Positions 44,017 to 52,952 of a stretch of DNA of 64,000 nt are shown here, piece by piece. The stretch's first letter is position 1, and each line of letters begins with the position of its first letter. This DNA comes from Saprospiraceae bacterium (GTDB lineage Bacteria; Bacteroidota; Bacteroidia; Chitinophagales; Saprospiraceae), in the NCBI GenBank assembly GCA_020629035.1, contig JAHDEC010000014.1:1-64000 (forward strand), given 5' to 3'. The position numbers were made by a program, and so were the translations under genes. The notes under the pieces were generated by a model that did not search any database, had not been told where the DNA came from, and saw nothing but the letters and a program-made list of their open reading frames with translations.

Positions 44017-44443
44017 TAGATGTTTTTAAAGCAATCGTCTCGTTTGTTTCTGTGTTAATCGATTTGATTTTTTCTCCTCCCATGGCGCAGCTTACATCAA
44101 ATGAGGCTCCTGATTGCACAACAAGATTTGAAGTATTTACATCTCCTAAAATCTTAGCAGATTCCTTTACTTGTAAGGTATCCTTTACTCTTAAGTTTCC
44201 TTCAAAAGAGCCTTCTATTACTGCATTCAAACAATCAATATTACCTTTTACACTTCCCTCTTTTCCTATGATAACTCGTCCTTCGCAGGTTAATTCTCCA
44301 TCTAAGGTGCCATCGATTCTGATATCATTTGTTGCATTTATAGTGCCTTTAATGTTTGTTCCATGTACAAGGCTGTTTGTAGATCCATTAGTTGGAGAGA
44401 ATGTGTTCTGAGACCGGTCTTCAGTTTTCTTATTACCAAACAT
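44009..44443 (-). CDS. Bactofilin (polymer-forming cytoskeletal protein)
   Basis: 144 residues. A disordered N-terminus leads into the right-handed beta-helix core of bactofilins (~30-120), with the repeating pattern GTINATNDIRIDGTLDGEL, VIIGKEGSVKGNIDC and LQVKESAKILGDV. Bactofilins polymerise without nucleotide into filaments that guide cell-shape or envelope processes. Linkage to the AtpZ/AtpI genes is a recurrent Bacteroidota arrangement. Confidence 0.9.
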   Translation of the reverse strand: MFGNKKTEDRSQNTFSPTNGSTNSLVHGTNIKGTINATNDIRIDGTLDGELTCEGRVIIGKEGSVKGNIDCLNAVIEGSFEGNLRVKDTLQVKESAKILGDVNTSNLVVQSGASFDVSCAMGGEKIKSINTETNETIALKTSNA

Positions 44444-44518
44444 GAGTGTAGTTTTTTGAGATTAAAAAAGTCCTTGCGCTCGGGAGCACAAGGACTTCTA
44501 AAATAATATATTTTATGT

Positions 44519-45604
44519 TTAGAACCTAGGACAATAGACAGCTCTTTTCTCTGGTCCACAAATGTAATAGTTAATTGAAAACTCAAATGAACCATTTCCT
44601 GCAGCTCCTTGTCTAAGCTGAGATATGTTGTAATCATAACTAAATCCTAATCCGAACTGATCGTAATCAAATCTAGTTGAGAATATTAATGCATCCGAAT
44701 GTGTAAAGTTTACAGAAGGTAAAACAGTATCAGATCCAGGATCAAATCCTCTTCCGTGTCTATACCAAACTCCTACTTCCCAAGACTGTGTAACTACTCG
44801 CTGGTTACCCATAGCAAATCGTACACTTGTTCCCAGGTTTAATTCTACTTGCTCTCCTTGTTTCATGAAAACAACACCTGGAACTAAGTAAGTACCTCTT
44901 TTCACCATAAACTGACCTCCAGCATGGAAAGTAAGTCTACTGTATAGTGGTTCTACAGTGGAACCATCTGTAGTAAATGTCACGTCTGGCTGGTTTACGT
45001 GGTGCAATGCAAGACCACCATAAAAATTGTTGTTCTTGTCTAAAATGCTAAACCATAATAATCCAATCGCTAAATCAGCATAAATAAAATCAAAATCACC
45101 AATAACTGGTGGAGCTGGAATGTTAGGATCTTGTAGTCCATCTCCGTCATGTTGTCCAGGCCAGATTTGATTTGCTGATTGTTTAATTCTTCTTTGACTT
45201 ACCGCGGCATCTGCACCGATAGATAAGTAGTTTGCTTTGTCTCTGTATCCTCCCATCTTTTTGCTATAAGCAAAAGATAGTCTTCCTTGTGTAGTTCCGA
45301 ATGAAAGTTGACCAGCAACATCTGACCATAATGAACCTCCAATTCCGAAGTAATCTGTTCTTCCAACCGCTACCTTCTGGTCATAAGAAACTGAATAAGT
45401 ATTGTAAGCATTACCACCTAGAATACCAGCCCACTGATTTCTGTAGTTACCTACCAATCTTGTGTTACAGTTCATTACACCGGTTAGTGCCGGATTTAGG
45501 TTTAGGGGAGACATGTAAAATTGTGAGAAATGTATGTCTTGTGCATGGATTCCAGCACCAAGGGCGACAAACATAAAACTAAATAAAATTCTCTTTAACG
45601 TCAT
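44519..45604 (-). CDS. PorP/SprF family type IX secretion outer-membrane protein
   Basis: 361 residues from ATG 45604, which begins the signal peptide (MTLKRILFSFMFVALGAGIHAQ). The mature protein starts with QDIHFSQFYMSPLNLNPALTGVMNCNTRLVGNYRNQW, the PorP/SprF hallmark, and continues as an outer-membrane beta-barrel with GGLALHHVNQPDV and FGLGFSYDYN. PorP/SprF proteins associate with T9SS and anchor or shuttle particular cargo adhesins. Here no large SprB-like partner gene is adjacent. The longer frame from 45664 has no signal peptide at its start and is rejected. Confidence 0.88.
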   Translation of the reverse strand: MTLKRILFSFMFVALGAGIHAQDIHFSQFYMSPLNLNPALTGVMNCNTRLVGNYRNQWAGILGGNAYNTYSVSYDQKVAVGRTDYFGIGGSLWSDVAGQLSFGTTQGRLSFAYSKKMGGYRDKANYLSIGADAAVSQRRIKQSANQIWPGQHDGDGLQDPNIPAPPVIGDFDFIYADLAIGLLWFSILDKNNNFYGGLALHHVNQPDVTFTTDGSTVEPLYSRLTFHAGGQFMVKRGTYLVPGVVFMKQGEQVELNLGTSVRFAMGNQRVVTQSWEVGVWYRHGRGFDPGSDTVLPSVNFTHSDALIFSTRFDYDQFGLGFSYDYNISQLRQGAAGNGSFEFSINYYICGPEKRAVYCPRF

Positions 45605-45800
45605 CAGTATTAATGTTTTAATGTAGTTTTCTTTCTTAAAATAAATTACTTGAAAGTTAAACAAATCTAAAACAATAGCATTCTCAGCTTTTGGACTCTT
45701 GTTTAGATTTTTAAACCTACGAAAAAAATAACAGTGTGAAGGTCTAAAGCCTTGCTAAATAACATATTTTTTTTATCGTAATAATTCAAAATTCAACTAT

Positions 45801-46796
45801 ATGACACATAAAAAATGGCATACACCTATAAAGATGGAAGTTTATCCAAAAAAGCTGCTTCACTCCTACCATTTTATTTCCTTAGGCTCTTGTTTTGCAG
45901 ACAATCTTCATAACTTCTATCTAAATTCTAAGATAAATGGCCTAGTAAACCCACTAGGTATTTCCTTTAATCCTATCAGTATAGCTAAGCATATCAACAT
46001 GGCACTAAATGATACTAAACAAACTAAAGTATCATTAGGAAATCGAAATGGACTCTATTTTCATGACGATTTCCACAGTAGATTTAATAACATAAACCCT
46101 GCCACTTGTCTGAAAAATATAAATGCAGGAATCGCTTCCTTAAAACAATCTCTTCTTACATCTAAAGTTCTAGTCCTTAGCTTGGGCTCAGCCATTGTGC
46201 ATGTAAAAAAGAAAAATAATTCCATTGTCACGAATTGCCATAAACAGTCTTCAGAGCTATTTAATCGAACATTTCTTTCAGTAGAAAAAATTGTAAACGA
46301 ACTTCATGCAGCATTGAACCAAATACAAAAAATAAATCCTTCTATTCAAGTCATTTTAACAGTAAGTCCTATCAGACATGCAAAAGAAGGCTTTGTCGAA
46401 AACAACCAAAGTAAAGCCACTTTATTGTTAGCATGTAAGGAGTTATGTGCAAGTCACCCTGCAATAGATTACTTTCCCGCTTATGAGATTATGTTAGACG
46501 AATTAAGAGATTATCGGTTTTTTTCTGAAGATATGCTACACCCAAATCAAACAGCTATTAATCACATACTTTCTCTTTTTACCGAACATTTATTTGATCA
46601 AAAAAGTCAAACATCAATTAAAGAAGTGCAAAACTTACAAAAGAGAATTGATCACAGATTGTTACACCCTGCAAGCGATGAATCCCAGCAATTCAATAAA
46701 AAATTACTCTTAGATATCCAGAACTTAGCTGATCGATATGCTTATCTCGATTTTACTAAAGAAAAAATGATGGTGGAAGAACGGCTAAAGATCTAA
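45801..46796 (+). CDS. GSCFA domain protein
   Basis: 331 residues. The motif that names the family, LGSCFADN, lies at ~28-35 and holds the putative catalytic serine. GISFNPISIAKHIN, LSLGSAIVH, TVSPIRHAKEG, YFPAYEIMLDELRDYRFF and DMLHPNQTAINHI follow. GSCFA proteins look like SGNH/GDSL-type hydrolases, with a C-terminal D-xx-H (DMLHP). Substrate unknown. The 3' end overlaps the convergent amidohydrolase gene by 12 bases. Confidence 0.88.
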   Translation: MTHKKWHTPIKMEVYPKKLLHSYHFISLGSCFADNLHNFYLNSKINGLVNPLGISFNPISIAKHINMALNDTKQTKVSLGNRNGLYFHDDFHSRFNNINPATCLKNINAGIASLKQSLLTSKVLVLSLGSAIVHVKKKNNSIVTNCHKQSSELFNRTFLSVEKIVNELHAALNQIQKINPSIQVILTVSPIRHAKEGFVENNQSKATLLLACKELCASHPAIDYFPAYEIMLDELRDYRFFSEDMLHPNQTAINHILSLFTEHLFDQKSQTSIKEVQNLQKRIDHRLLHPASDESQQFNKKLLLDIQNLADRYAYLDFTKEKMMVEERLKI

Positions 46797-47969
46797 TCTT
46801 TTTGATTGGCTGTCTTTTATGCTAAAATTGCCCTTATTATAATCTAGTTCTATACCTACTAGTCCAGGTTTTTTGCCTATTTCTAAACTTCCCAGCTCTT
46901 CATCAAACGATAAGGCTTTTGCACCATTTATACAAGCCCACTCAAACAAGGTTTCAAGAGGAACGTGGCTTTGATATTTATGTATAGTTTTAATTTCTTC
47001 CCAGATCGACAATTGCCAATTGGAGGTCAAACTATCGGTTCCAATAGTCATTTTACAGCCTTGATCAAGAAAAAATTGGTAATTCGGCAATTGGTTTTCA
47101 ATGTACAAGTTTGCATTAGGACAAGTAGCCCAAAAAACGTTAGACGACCAAGACAAGGCTGCTTGGATATCTTCTGGTTTACTTTCTGTGTTGTGTACAA
47201 AAAGCGTTTTACACTCGGAGTTTAAATATTTTATGGGATAATGAATAGCATTTTTGCCTATGGGTTTAAGGTCAATATTGCTAAATCCAAAATGTTCAAA
47301 AAACCCCTTAAAACTGCCTTCTTTGTTCTTTAAAAAATTGTTTTCTGGCGGTGTCTCTTGGTTATGTATGCTTATAGTTTCGCCATGAGAGCTAGCTTTT
47401 GCAATATAATTCATGAGTCCTTCCGTCACCGTGTAGGGAGCATGTGGGACTTTACTTTTACTATTTTTTTCGTTGGATTCATGTGCTTCAAAAACTTGTT
47501 CGTATTTCTCTATGGTCCCTTGTGTCATCGAGGACTGCATAAAATCAAACATTTCCACAAAAGTATAGTAGCGGATAGGGCTTTCTTTTTTTGTCAATGC
47601 TGTATCGCTTGTATTTGAAATATCTCCTACAGCAACAATCCCTTCTTTTAGCATTAAAGTATCTTCTTCTCTGATTCTCTGAGCAATAATACTAGGATCT
47701 GTTTCTCTTAGGCTCACTACTTTTTTTAAAAAATCTATTAAGCCAGTCCCTGTTCCCACCTTTCCCTTTAGGTGCGATAACTCTAGGTGACAATGCGTGT
47801 TTATCAGACCGGGTATGATAATGCCTTTTGTATGATGGATGTTTTGTTGACTAAATTCTTCTTTTTTACCTATGGCGGTAATGATACCATCATCATTAAG
47901 TGCTACGACTCCATTCTCAATAGGTTTTCCAACTACAGGATATAAACAATCGGCAGAAAAGTAGCGCAT
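46785..47969 (-). CDS. Cytosolic amidohydrolase (aminofutalosine/SAH deaminase-like)
   Basis: 394 residues, no signal peptide. It has the N-terminal metal motif NTHCHLELSH (H59, H61), VPHAPYTV, a HNQE motif, LFVHNT and IGTDSLTSNW, placing it with deaminase-type amidohydrolases that act on nucleoside-like substrates. Related proteins in Bacteroidota are proposed to be aminodeoxyfutalosine deaminases of menaquinone synthesis, but no futalosine gene is nearby and the call stays at family level. It starts two bases after the DUF1015 stop, so the two are likely co-expressed. Confidence 0.75.
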   Translation of the reverse strand: MRYFSADCLYPVVGKPIENGVVALNDDGIITAIGKKEEFSQQNIHHTKGIIIPGLINTHCHLELSHLKGKVGTGTGLIDFLKKVVSLRETDPSIIAQRIREEDTLMLKEGIVAVGDISNTSDTALTKKESPIRYYTFVEMFDFMQSSMTQGTIEKYEQVFEAHESNEKNSKSKVPHAPYTVTEGLMNYIAKASSHGETISIHNQETPPENNFLKNKEGSFKGFFEHFGFSNIDLKPIGKNAIHYPIKYLNSECKTLFVHNTESKPEDIQAALSWSSNVFWATCPNANLYIENQLPNYQFFLDQGCKMTIGTDSLTSNWQLSIWEEIKTIHKYQSHVPLETLFEWACINGAKALSFDEELGSLEIGKKPGLVGIELDYNKGNFSIKDSQSKRLDL

Positions 47970-47971
47970 GC

Positions 47972-49072
47972 TTAGCTATTATATTCTATCTCAAAATCAA
48001 GGTTAATTATTCCATTTCTGAGCCTCGGAACGAAATAGCTGCTTTTAGGAGGAAGGGTTTTTCCTTGCTCTACCACACTATTTATGTAGTCCATCGTTAA
48101 TGGGTAAATGCAAAAACCGACTCCTTCTTCAATGTTGTCCGTGGTAGTAACTAGTTTTTCTAAAGGTACTTCGCCGCTAAGGTATTTTATTCTTGTATCA
48201 GTCCTTACATCCTTTATCCCCAATATTTTATCTAGCACTAGTTCATTAAACAAAGCAGGATCTGTATTTCTTCCTTTCTTAATAAATTTTGCTTTCCACT
48301 TTAGTTCATACCATTCCTTTTTTAGATACATGGTCATGATGTGGTTTTTGCTTGGTTTTTTGCCTTTTTTTAGGGTTTTGATTTCACAATACTTGGATAG
48401 CCTAGCCATAAAGTTTAGAGGATTCATCATGGCTCTCAGATTTATCACTCGATTAAAATCCAAAATCCTCAATTGATCATTAGAAAAAATGGCCGTAAAC
48501 AATTTTGAGTACTTTTTCTTGTCCTCACTAGAGTTGTGCATTAAGAGGTTTGTGGAACATCTATGATGTCCATCAGCAATCATGGTTTGTTTTACTTCTT
48601 TTTCAAAAAGTTTTATGATTTTCTGGTTTTGCTGCTTTGTCAAATTCCAAAAAGTATGTCGTTCATCTGGCCCGTAATTAACGTCGACAATCGGTTTTCT
48701 GGTTTTAACCATTTCCTTAATAAAAGATTGGATGGTATCTATTTTGGGATAGGTTAACAAAACAGGTTTAACCATTGCATTTCGTTGAAGAATCAACTGA
48801 ATCATTATTTGCTCTTTCTCGGCTAAGGTTAGTTCGTGGCGTTGGATACTTCCTGTGTTAAGTTCTTCTACATCAGTGCTGCAAACTATGCCTTTATATT
48901 TTGCACCATTGTATTCGATTTGGTAGACATAAACACCTTCTTTCAATATATTATAAAACAATCCATTGCTACGTAAGCTCTGGTAGTCTTTTTTTACATT
49001 GTCTGTAAATGTTTTTACAGAAGGTATTAGTTTTTCATTGGGAAATACTGCTTTGAAGCCACTTATTTTCAC
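47972..49072 (-). CDS. DUF1015 family protein
   Basis: 366 residues from a GTG start. Family features are clear: GVYVYQIEYNG, RHELTLAEKEQ, IVDVNYGPDERHTFW and the conserved IADGHHRCSTNL (~167-178). DUF1015 proteins often lie next to serine or phosphoglycerate dehydrogenase genes, which is not the case here. The protein is somewhat shorter than the usual ~400 residues. Biochemical role unknown. It leads into the amidohydrolase gene. Confidence 0.82.
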   Translation of the reverse strand: MKISGFKAVFPNEKLIPSVKTFTDNVKKDYQSLRSNGLFYNILKEGVYVYQIEYNGAKYKGIVCSTDVEELNTGSIQRHELTLAEKEQIMIQLILQRNAMVKPVLLTYPKIDTIQSFIKEMVKTRKPIVDVNYGPDERHTFWNLTKQQNQKIIKLFEKEVKQTMIADGHHRCSTNLLMHNSSEDKKKYSKLFTAIFSNDQLRILDFNRVINLRAMMNPLNFMARLSKYCEIKTLKKGKKPSKNHIMTMYLKKEWYELKWKAKFIKKGRNTDPALFNELVLDKILGIKDVRTDTRIKYLSGEVPLEKLVTTTDNIEEGVGFCIYPLTMDYINSVVEQGKTLPPKSSYFVPRLRNGIINLDFEIEYNS

Positions 49073-49123
49073 AGTTGTAGTTTTAGCTGAGGGAAAATAT
49101 AATATGGCAATATTAAGATAATG

Positions 49124-49139
49124 TTCTTTTTAAAAAGAA
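49124..49139. promoter_or_regulatory. 16-bp perfect palindrome
   Basis: TTCTTTTTAAAAAGAA is perfectly symmetric and lies in the 101-base gap between the GbsR-like gene and DUF1015. It could be a regulator site for DUF1015 or a weak terminator after the regulator gene. Confidence 0.35.
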
Positions 49140-49173
49140 TATTTCTCGTCGAACTTAATTTAAAGTAAAGTAC

Positions 49174-49674
49174 TTAGCTAAGCATTTTCAAATAGGTAGA
49201 GACTAAAAAGTTTGGTTCTGCTTTGATTATGTTTTGGAGTGCTGCATCTGCTTTGGTAGAAAACAGCTGCAAGTCTTTGATTGTTTTTGCAAACTCCTTT
49301 GACTCTGTGCATCTACCTTCCACGATTTCCATTTTGGTTAAAATTTCAATCATAGGATCTAATTCCTTCTTTTTCCGCTGATTTACAATATGACAAAAGA
49401 CCTTCCAGATATCCTTTTCAGCTTCAAAAAATTCTTTGCGCTTTTCAGTAACTCTAGTTTTGAAGACTAGTTGCCATTCGAGAAGTGTTCTAAGGTTCAT
49501 GTTAGCGCTGCCTCGAGAAACACTTAGTGTTTCCATTATGTCATCTGCACAAAGTGGTTCTTTGGTAATAAGTAATAATGCATGAATCTGTCCCAGGGTT
49601 TTACTTGTACCCCAGCTAACTGCAAAGTCTCCCCACTTTCTTATAAATTCTCCTTTAGCGTCACAAAACTCCAT
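49174..49674 (-). CDS. GbsR/MarR-family transcriptional regulator
   Basis: 166 residues. A winged helix-turn-helix fills ~22-80 (TLGQIHALLLITKEPLCADDIMETLSVSRGSANMNLRTLLEW), closest in pattern to GbsR-type regulators, followed by a helical dimerisation region. The target is unknown; GbsR-type proteins often sense osmolytes such as choline, but no betaine genes are present here. It lies 68 bases after gcvT on the same strand. Confidence 0.8.
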   Translation of the reverse strand: MEFCDAKGEFIRKWGDFAVSWGTSKTLGQIHALLLITKEPLCADDIMETLSVSRGSANMNLRTLLEWQLVFKTRVTEKRKEFFEAEKDIWKVFCHIVNQRKKKELDPMIEILTKMEIVEGRCTESKEFAKTIKDLQLFSTKADAALQNIIKAEPNFLVSTYLKMLS

Positions 49675-49742
49675 AGAATAAATTTGTGCTAACTAAATGA
49701 TATAAAAAGCATTTTGTTCATTCCAAAGAAAAAATCTATCCG

Positions 49743-50852
49743 TTATGCTTTGTAAAAAGGCACTTTTTTGATGCTGCAAGAACATCGTTTTTTTCGTATG
49801 CCAAGGAATATTTCTGCTCCTTCTTCTATGAAGCTTTTATCTACAAAACCCATTCCTATGGGAATGTCCAGTGTCGGTGACATGGTCCCGGAAGTAACCA
49901 TTCCTATTACATTGTCTTCTTTATCGAAAAGCTCATACCCTTGTCTCGGTACCCTACGATCATTAACAATAAAACCTGTTAATTTTCTTTTCGTCCCTTC
50001 TTTTCTGTCTCTTATAAAATGCTCTTTCGAGAAAAAGTCTACGGCTTTCTTTGTCTTAGTTATCCAGCCTAAGCCTGCTGCAATCGGTGAAGTATCATCA
50101 TCTATCTCATGGCCATATAAGCAGAAACCCATTTCTAACCTTAATGTGTCTCTTGCCCCAAGCCCTGCTGGTTTTATCCCATGCACAGCTCCTTCTTCCA
50201 TGAGAAGTTTCCAAAGGTATTCTGCATGTTCATTATCAAAATACAATTCGTATCCGCCACTTCCAGTATATCCAGTATTTGAAATAAGTACATTATCAAT
50301 GTCTCCGACTCTTCCTTTAGTAAACGTGTAATACGCAAGATTATCTAAATCAATATCAACCAACTTTTTAAGGACTTGGATTGCATTGGGCCCTTGTAAA
50401 GCTAATAAAGAACTTTTGGCAGATATGTCTATGAGTTTAGTGTCGAAGGTATTTGCTGCTTTGATCCAGTTCCAATCTTTTTCAATATTAGATGCGTTGA
50501 CAACTAGCATAAAGGCTTGTTCACCTTCACTACATTGATCATCAAATAATCTGTAGACTAACAAATCATCAACGACTCCTCCTCGATCATTAGGCAGACA
50601 GCTATACTGTGCCTGTCCAGGCGATAGTTTAGAAGCATCATTTGAAGTTATTTTTTGCACAAAATCTAAGGCCTCTTTCCCCTTTACAATAAACTCGCCC
50701 ATATGAGACACATCAAATAATCCCACTTTTTCTCGGACAGCAGTGTGCTCATCTGTTATGCTTGTGTATTGTAAAGGCATGTTGTATCCTCCAAAGGACA
50801 TCATTTTTGCACCTAAGTCTTCGTGTATTTTAGTTAATGCTGTATTCTTCAC
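49743..50852 (-). CDS. gcvT: Glycine cleavage system T protein (aminomethyltransferase)
   Basis: 369 residues from a GTG start, normal length. It shows [35 protein letters not shown], the folate-site [35 protein letters not shown] and the C-terminal [21 protein letters not shown]. It moves the aminomethyl carbon to tetrahydrofolate. Other gcv genes are not in the window. It starts one base after the HEAT-cyclophilin gene, so the two are co-transcribed. Confidence 0.94.
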   Translation of the reverse strand: MKNTALTKIHEDLGAKMMSFGGYNMPLQYTSITDEHTAVREKVGLFDVSHMGEFIVKGKEALDFVQKITSNDASKLSPGQAQYSCLPNDRGGVVDDLLVYRLFDDQCSEGEQAFMLVVNASNIEKDWNWIKAANTFDTKLIDISAKSSLLALQGPNAIQVLKKLVDIDLDNLAYYTFTKGRVGDIDNVLISNTGYTGSGGYELYFDNEHAEYLWKLLMEEGAVHGIKPAGLGARDTLRLEMGFCLYGHEIDDDTSPIAAGLGWITKTKKAVDFFSKEHFIRDRKEGTKRKLTGFIVNDRRVPRQGYELFDKEDNVIGMVTSGTMSPTLDIPIGMGFVDKSFIEEGAEIFLGIRKKRCSCSIKKVPFYKA

Positions 50853-50853
50853 C

Positions 50854-52854
50854 TTATTTATTTGTTATGATTATATCTAAAATTTCGTCTCCTTCTACAA
50901 TTGAATGAACAACATCCATACCTTCAGTAACTTTTCCAAAAATGGTATATTTTCCATCTAGATGAGGTGTCGGAGAATGAGTAACAAACCATTGAGTAGA
51001 TTCTGTGTGCAAGCCGGCTGATGCCATGCCGATGTATCCTTCATCATTGTAATAACTTCTTGCTAACTCAGATCGAATCGTGTAATCTAATCCTCCGTAA
51101 CCATCTCCTCTAGGACAGCCTGTTTGGATAACAAAATTAGGAACAACTCTATGGAATATTTTTCCATCATAAAAGTTGTCTTCAGCTAACTCAACAAAAT
51201 TGACCACTGATCCTGGAGATTCTTTGGGGAAAAACTTAATGTTAAATACACCCTTATTTGTTTTTATGATGGCTGTACTCGAATCTTTAATGGTTTCTAA
51301 TATCTGATAATTTATTTTCTTTACTTGACTACTTTTTGGTTCTTCAAAAGATATCGTATCAGATAGGTAGTTAATTGCCTTTACAAGCGCCTGACCTGCT
51401 TCCAAATCCTTAGGTAAGTTTAAGTTCTTTTTAGCGTCCAATAAAAAGTTTAGAGAATCTATTAATTGTTTAGCATTACTGCTTTCGGTAGCTAATGCTA
51501 AACTACCTTCTGTATATACACCAACATCTTCTTTCAAAAACAAATCTTGAATATATCCAATGATTTTACGTCTTGCATATCGTGTAGAACTTTTAAAGTT
51601 TGCATTAAAGCGTTCGTTGTTTAAGATTTTTCCCAAAGCTCTAGTTGCTGCTGTTAATATCACTGGGTTTTCTGTTTCTTCCGCATTTTTATAAATGAGC
51701 TCATAACTATTTATATCTTCTGATAGGGCATCTAAGTAAGCGGCCACCATTCGAGGGCTTTTTTCTTTTTCTAGTTGCTGTTGTATATCGTACCTAGCTG
51801 CGTTTCTAGTCTTTGTATAATAGTAAGGAATGGACTTAAAAAAAGAAGAATAAAGCTTAGGTTTTAATAAAGAGCTATCCATATTCATCGCTATTTCTCT
51901 ATATATTCCAGCATCTTCTTTATTTCCGCTTTGGCCTAAATATTTTATAGCTGATTCGGCAATGTGTGAGTTTTCATGACCTACTAGTTCAATTATTTTT
52001 TCAACAGAATTAATATAATCATATGAGTTGAGTGATCTGATAATATTGACCTTTACTCTATAATCATTATTTCCACTTAATTCCTCATTTAATATCCCTT
52101 GAATTTCTACATCTTGTGTATGTCTCAGAGCAAGTGCCAATGCCATTTTAATATTGACGTTTTTCTCTTTTGTTAGTTGATTGGCTATTTGGAATTTTAC
52201 TTGTTCTATATCAAGGTTATTCGTTCTTGCTAAATAATTTGCTGCATATAATCTTGCTTCATCTGGTATCTCTTTTGAACTTATGTATTGTACCATTAAT
52301 GATGTTGCTTTTGGATTAACAATACCATTGGTTGCCAACTTATAAATGGCTCTAGTTTGTGCAACTAATAACAAAGTGTCTGTCGGTCTATAAGTAGAGA
52401 TAGATACTAAGGATTTTAAAATATTAGCATTTCCTAAGCTTCCCATAGATTCTATAATCTGAGCATTAGAAATGTTATCTACCGATATGGTATCACGCTG
52501 TTTAAAGTTAGACATCACCTCGGTTGCAAGCTCTTTATCACCTATCTGAGCTAAGGCAAAACTTGACATAGCTCTTACCTTTATGTTTTGATCTTTTAAT
52601 TTATTGCTTAGTTCTTCTACAGCTGAAGAATCTTGATAAGAGGCAAAAGCTTGAGCAGCTAAATATCGATAACTTGGGTTTTCACTATTTAAATAAAACA
52701 ATAAGCTATCAAGGTTTTGATCTACTTGGTGTTTAATAAGCTGTTTAACCTTGGTATCAGATAAATCTATATTTACTTCCTTTAATACCTTGTTTTCTGG
52801 CGGGACACAAGAAAAGATTAATGCTAGGACAAATAATAAGGTACTGTACTTCAC
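50854..52854 (-). CDS. HEAT-repeat lipoprotein with C-terminal cyclophilin peptidyl-prolyl isomerase
   Basis: 666 residues from a GTG start. A lipoprotein signal (MKYSTLLFVLALIFSC, Cys16) is followed by ~400 residues of HEAT/armadillo-like helical repeats (SYRYLAAQAFASYQDSSAVEEL, KVRAMSSFALAQIGDKELA). The last ~150 residues are a cyclophilin domain (FFPKESPGSVVNFVELAEDNFYDGKIFHRVVPNFVIQTGCPRGDG, STQWFVTHSPTPHLDGKYTIFGKV). It probably helps fold exported proteins at a membrane, with the repeats binding clients or partners. The fusion of a long HEAT array to a cyclophilin is seen in Bacteroidota. Confidence 0.85.
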   Translation of the reverse strand: MKYSTLLFVLALIFSCVPPENKVLKEVNIDLSDTKVKQLIKHQVDQNLDSLLFYLNSENPSYRYLAAQAFASYQDSSAVEELSNKLKDQNIKVRAMSSFALAQIGDKELATEVMSNFKQRDTISVDNISNAQIIESMGSLGNANILKSLVSISTYRPTDTLLLVAQTRAIYKLATNGIVNPKATSLMVQYISSKEIPDEARLYAANYLARTNNLDIEQVKFQIANQLTKEKNVNIKMALALALRHTQDVEIQGILNEELSGNNDYRVKVNIIRSLNSYDYINSVEKIIELVGHENSHIAESAIKYLGQSGNKEDAGIYREIAMNMDSSLLKPKLYSSFFKSIPYYYTKTRNAARYDIQQQLEKEKSPRMVAAYLDALSEDINSYELIYKNAEETENPVILTAATRALGKILNNERFNANFKSSTRYARRKIIGYIQDLFLKEDVGVYTEGSLALATESSNAKQLIDSLNFLLDAKKNLNLPKDLEAGQALVKAINYLSDTISFEEPKSSQVKKINYQILETIKDSSTAIIKTNKGVFNIKFFPKESPGSVVNFVELAEDNFYDGKIFHRVVPNFVIQTGCPRGDGYGGLDYTIRSELARSYYNDEGYIGMASAGLHTESTQWFVTHSPTPHLDGKYTIFGKVTEGMDVVHSIVEGDEILDIIITNK

Positions 52855-52952
52855 TCGAGAGCTTTGATTAAATGTTGCAAAAATAGTATAAGAAAGACTA
52901 TTTTTATTAAATACTTAAACAGCATCTCTTTAGGGCTTATTAAACGGTTATT

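Noticed and set aside
49768-50331. 187-codon open frame opposite gcvT
   Set aside because: Antisense shadow of a conserved enzyme; no domain or promoter.
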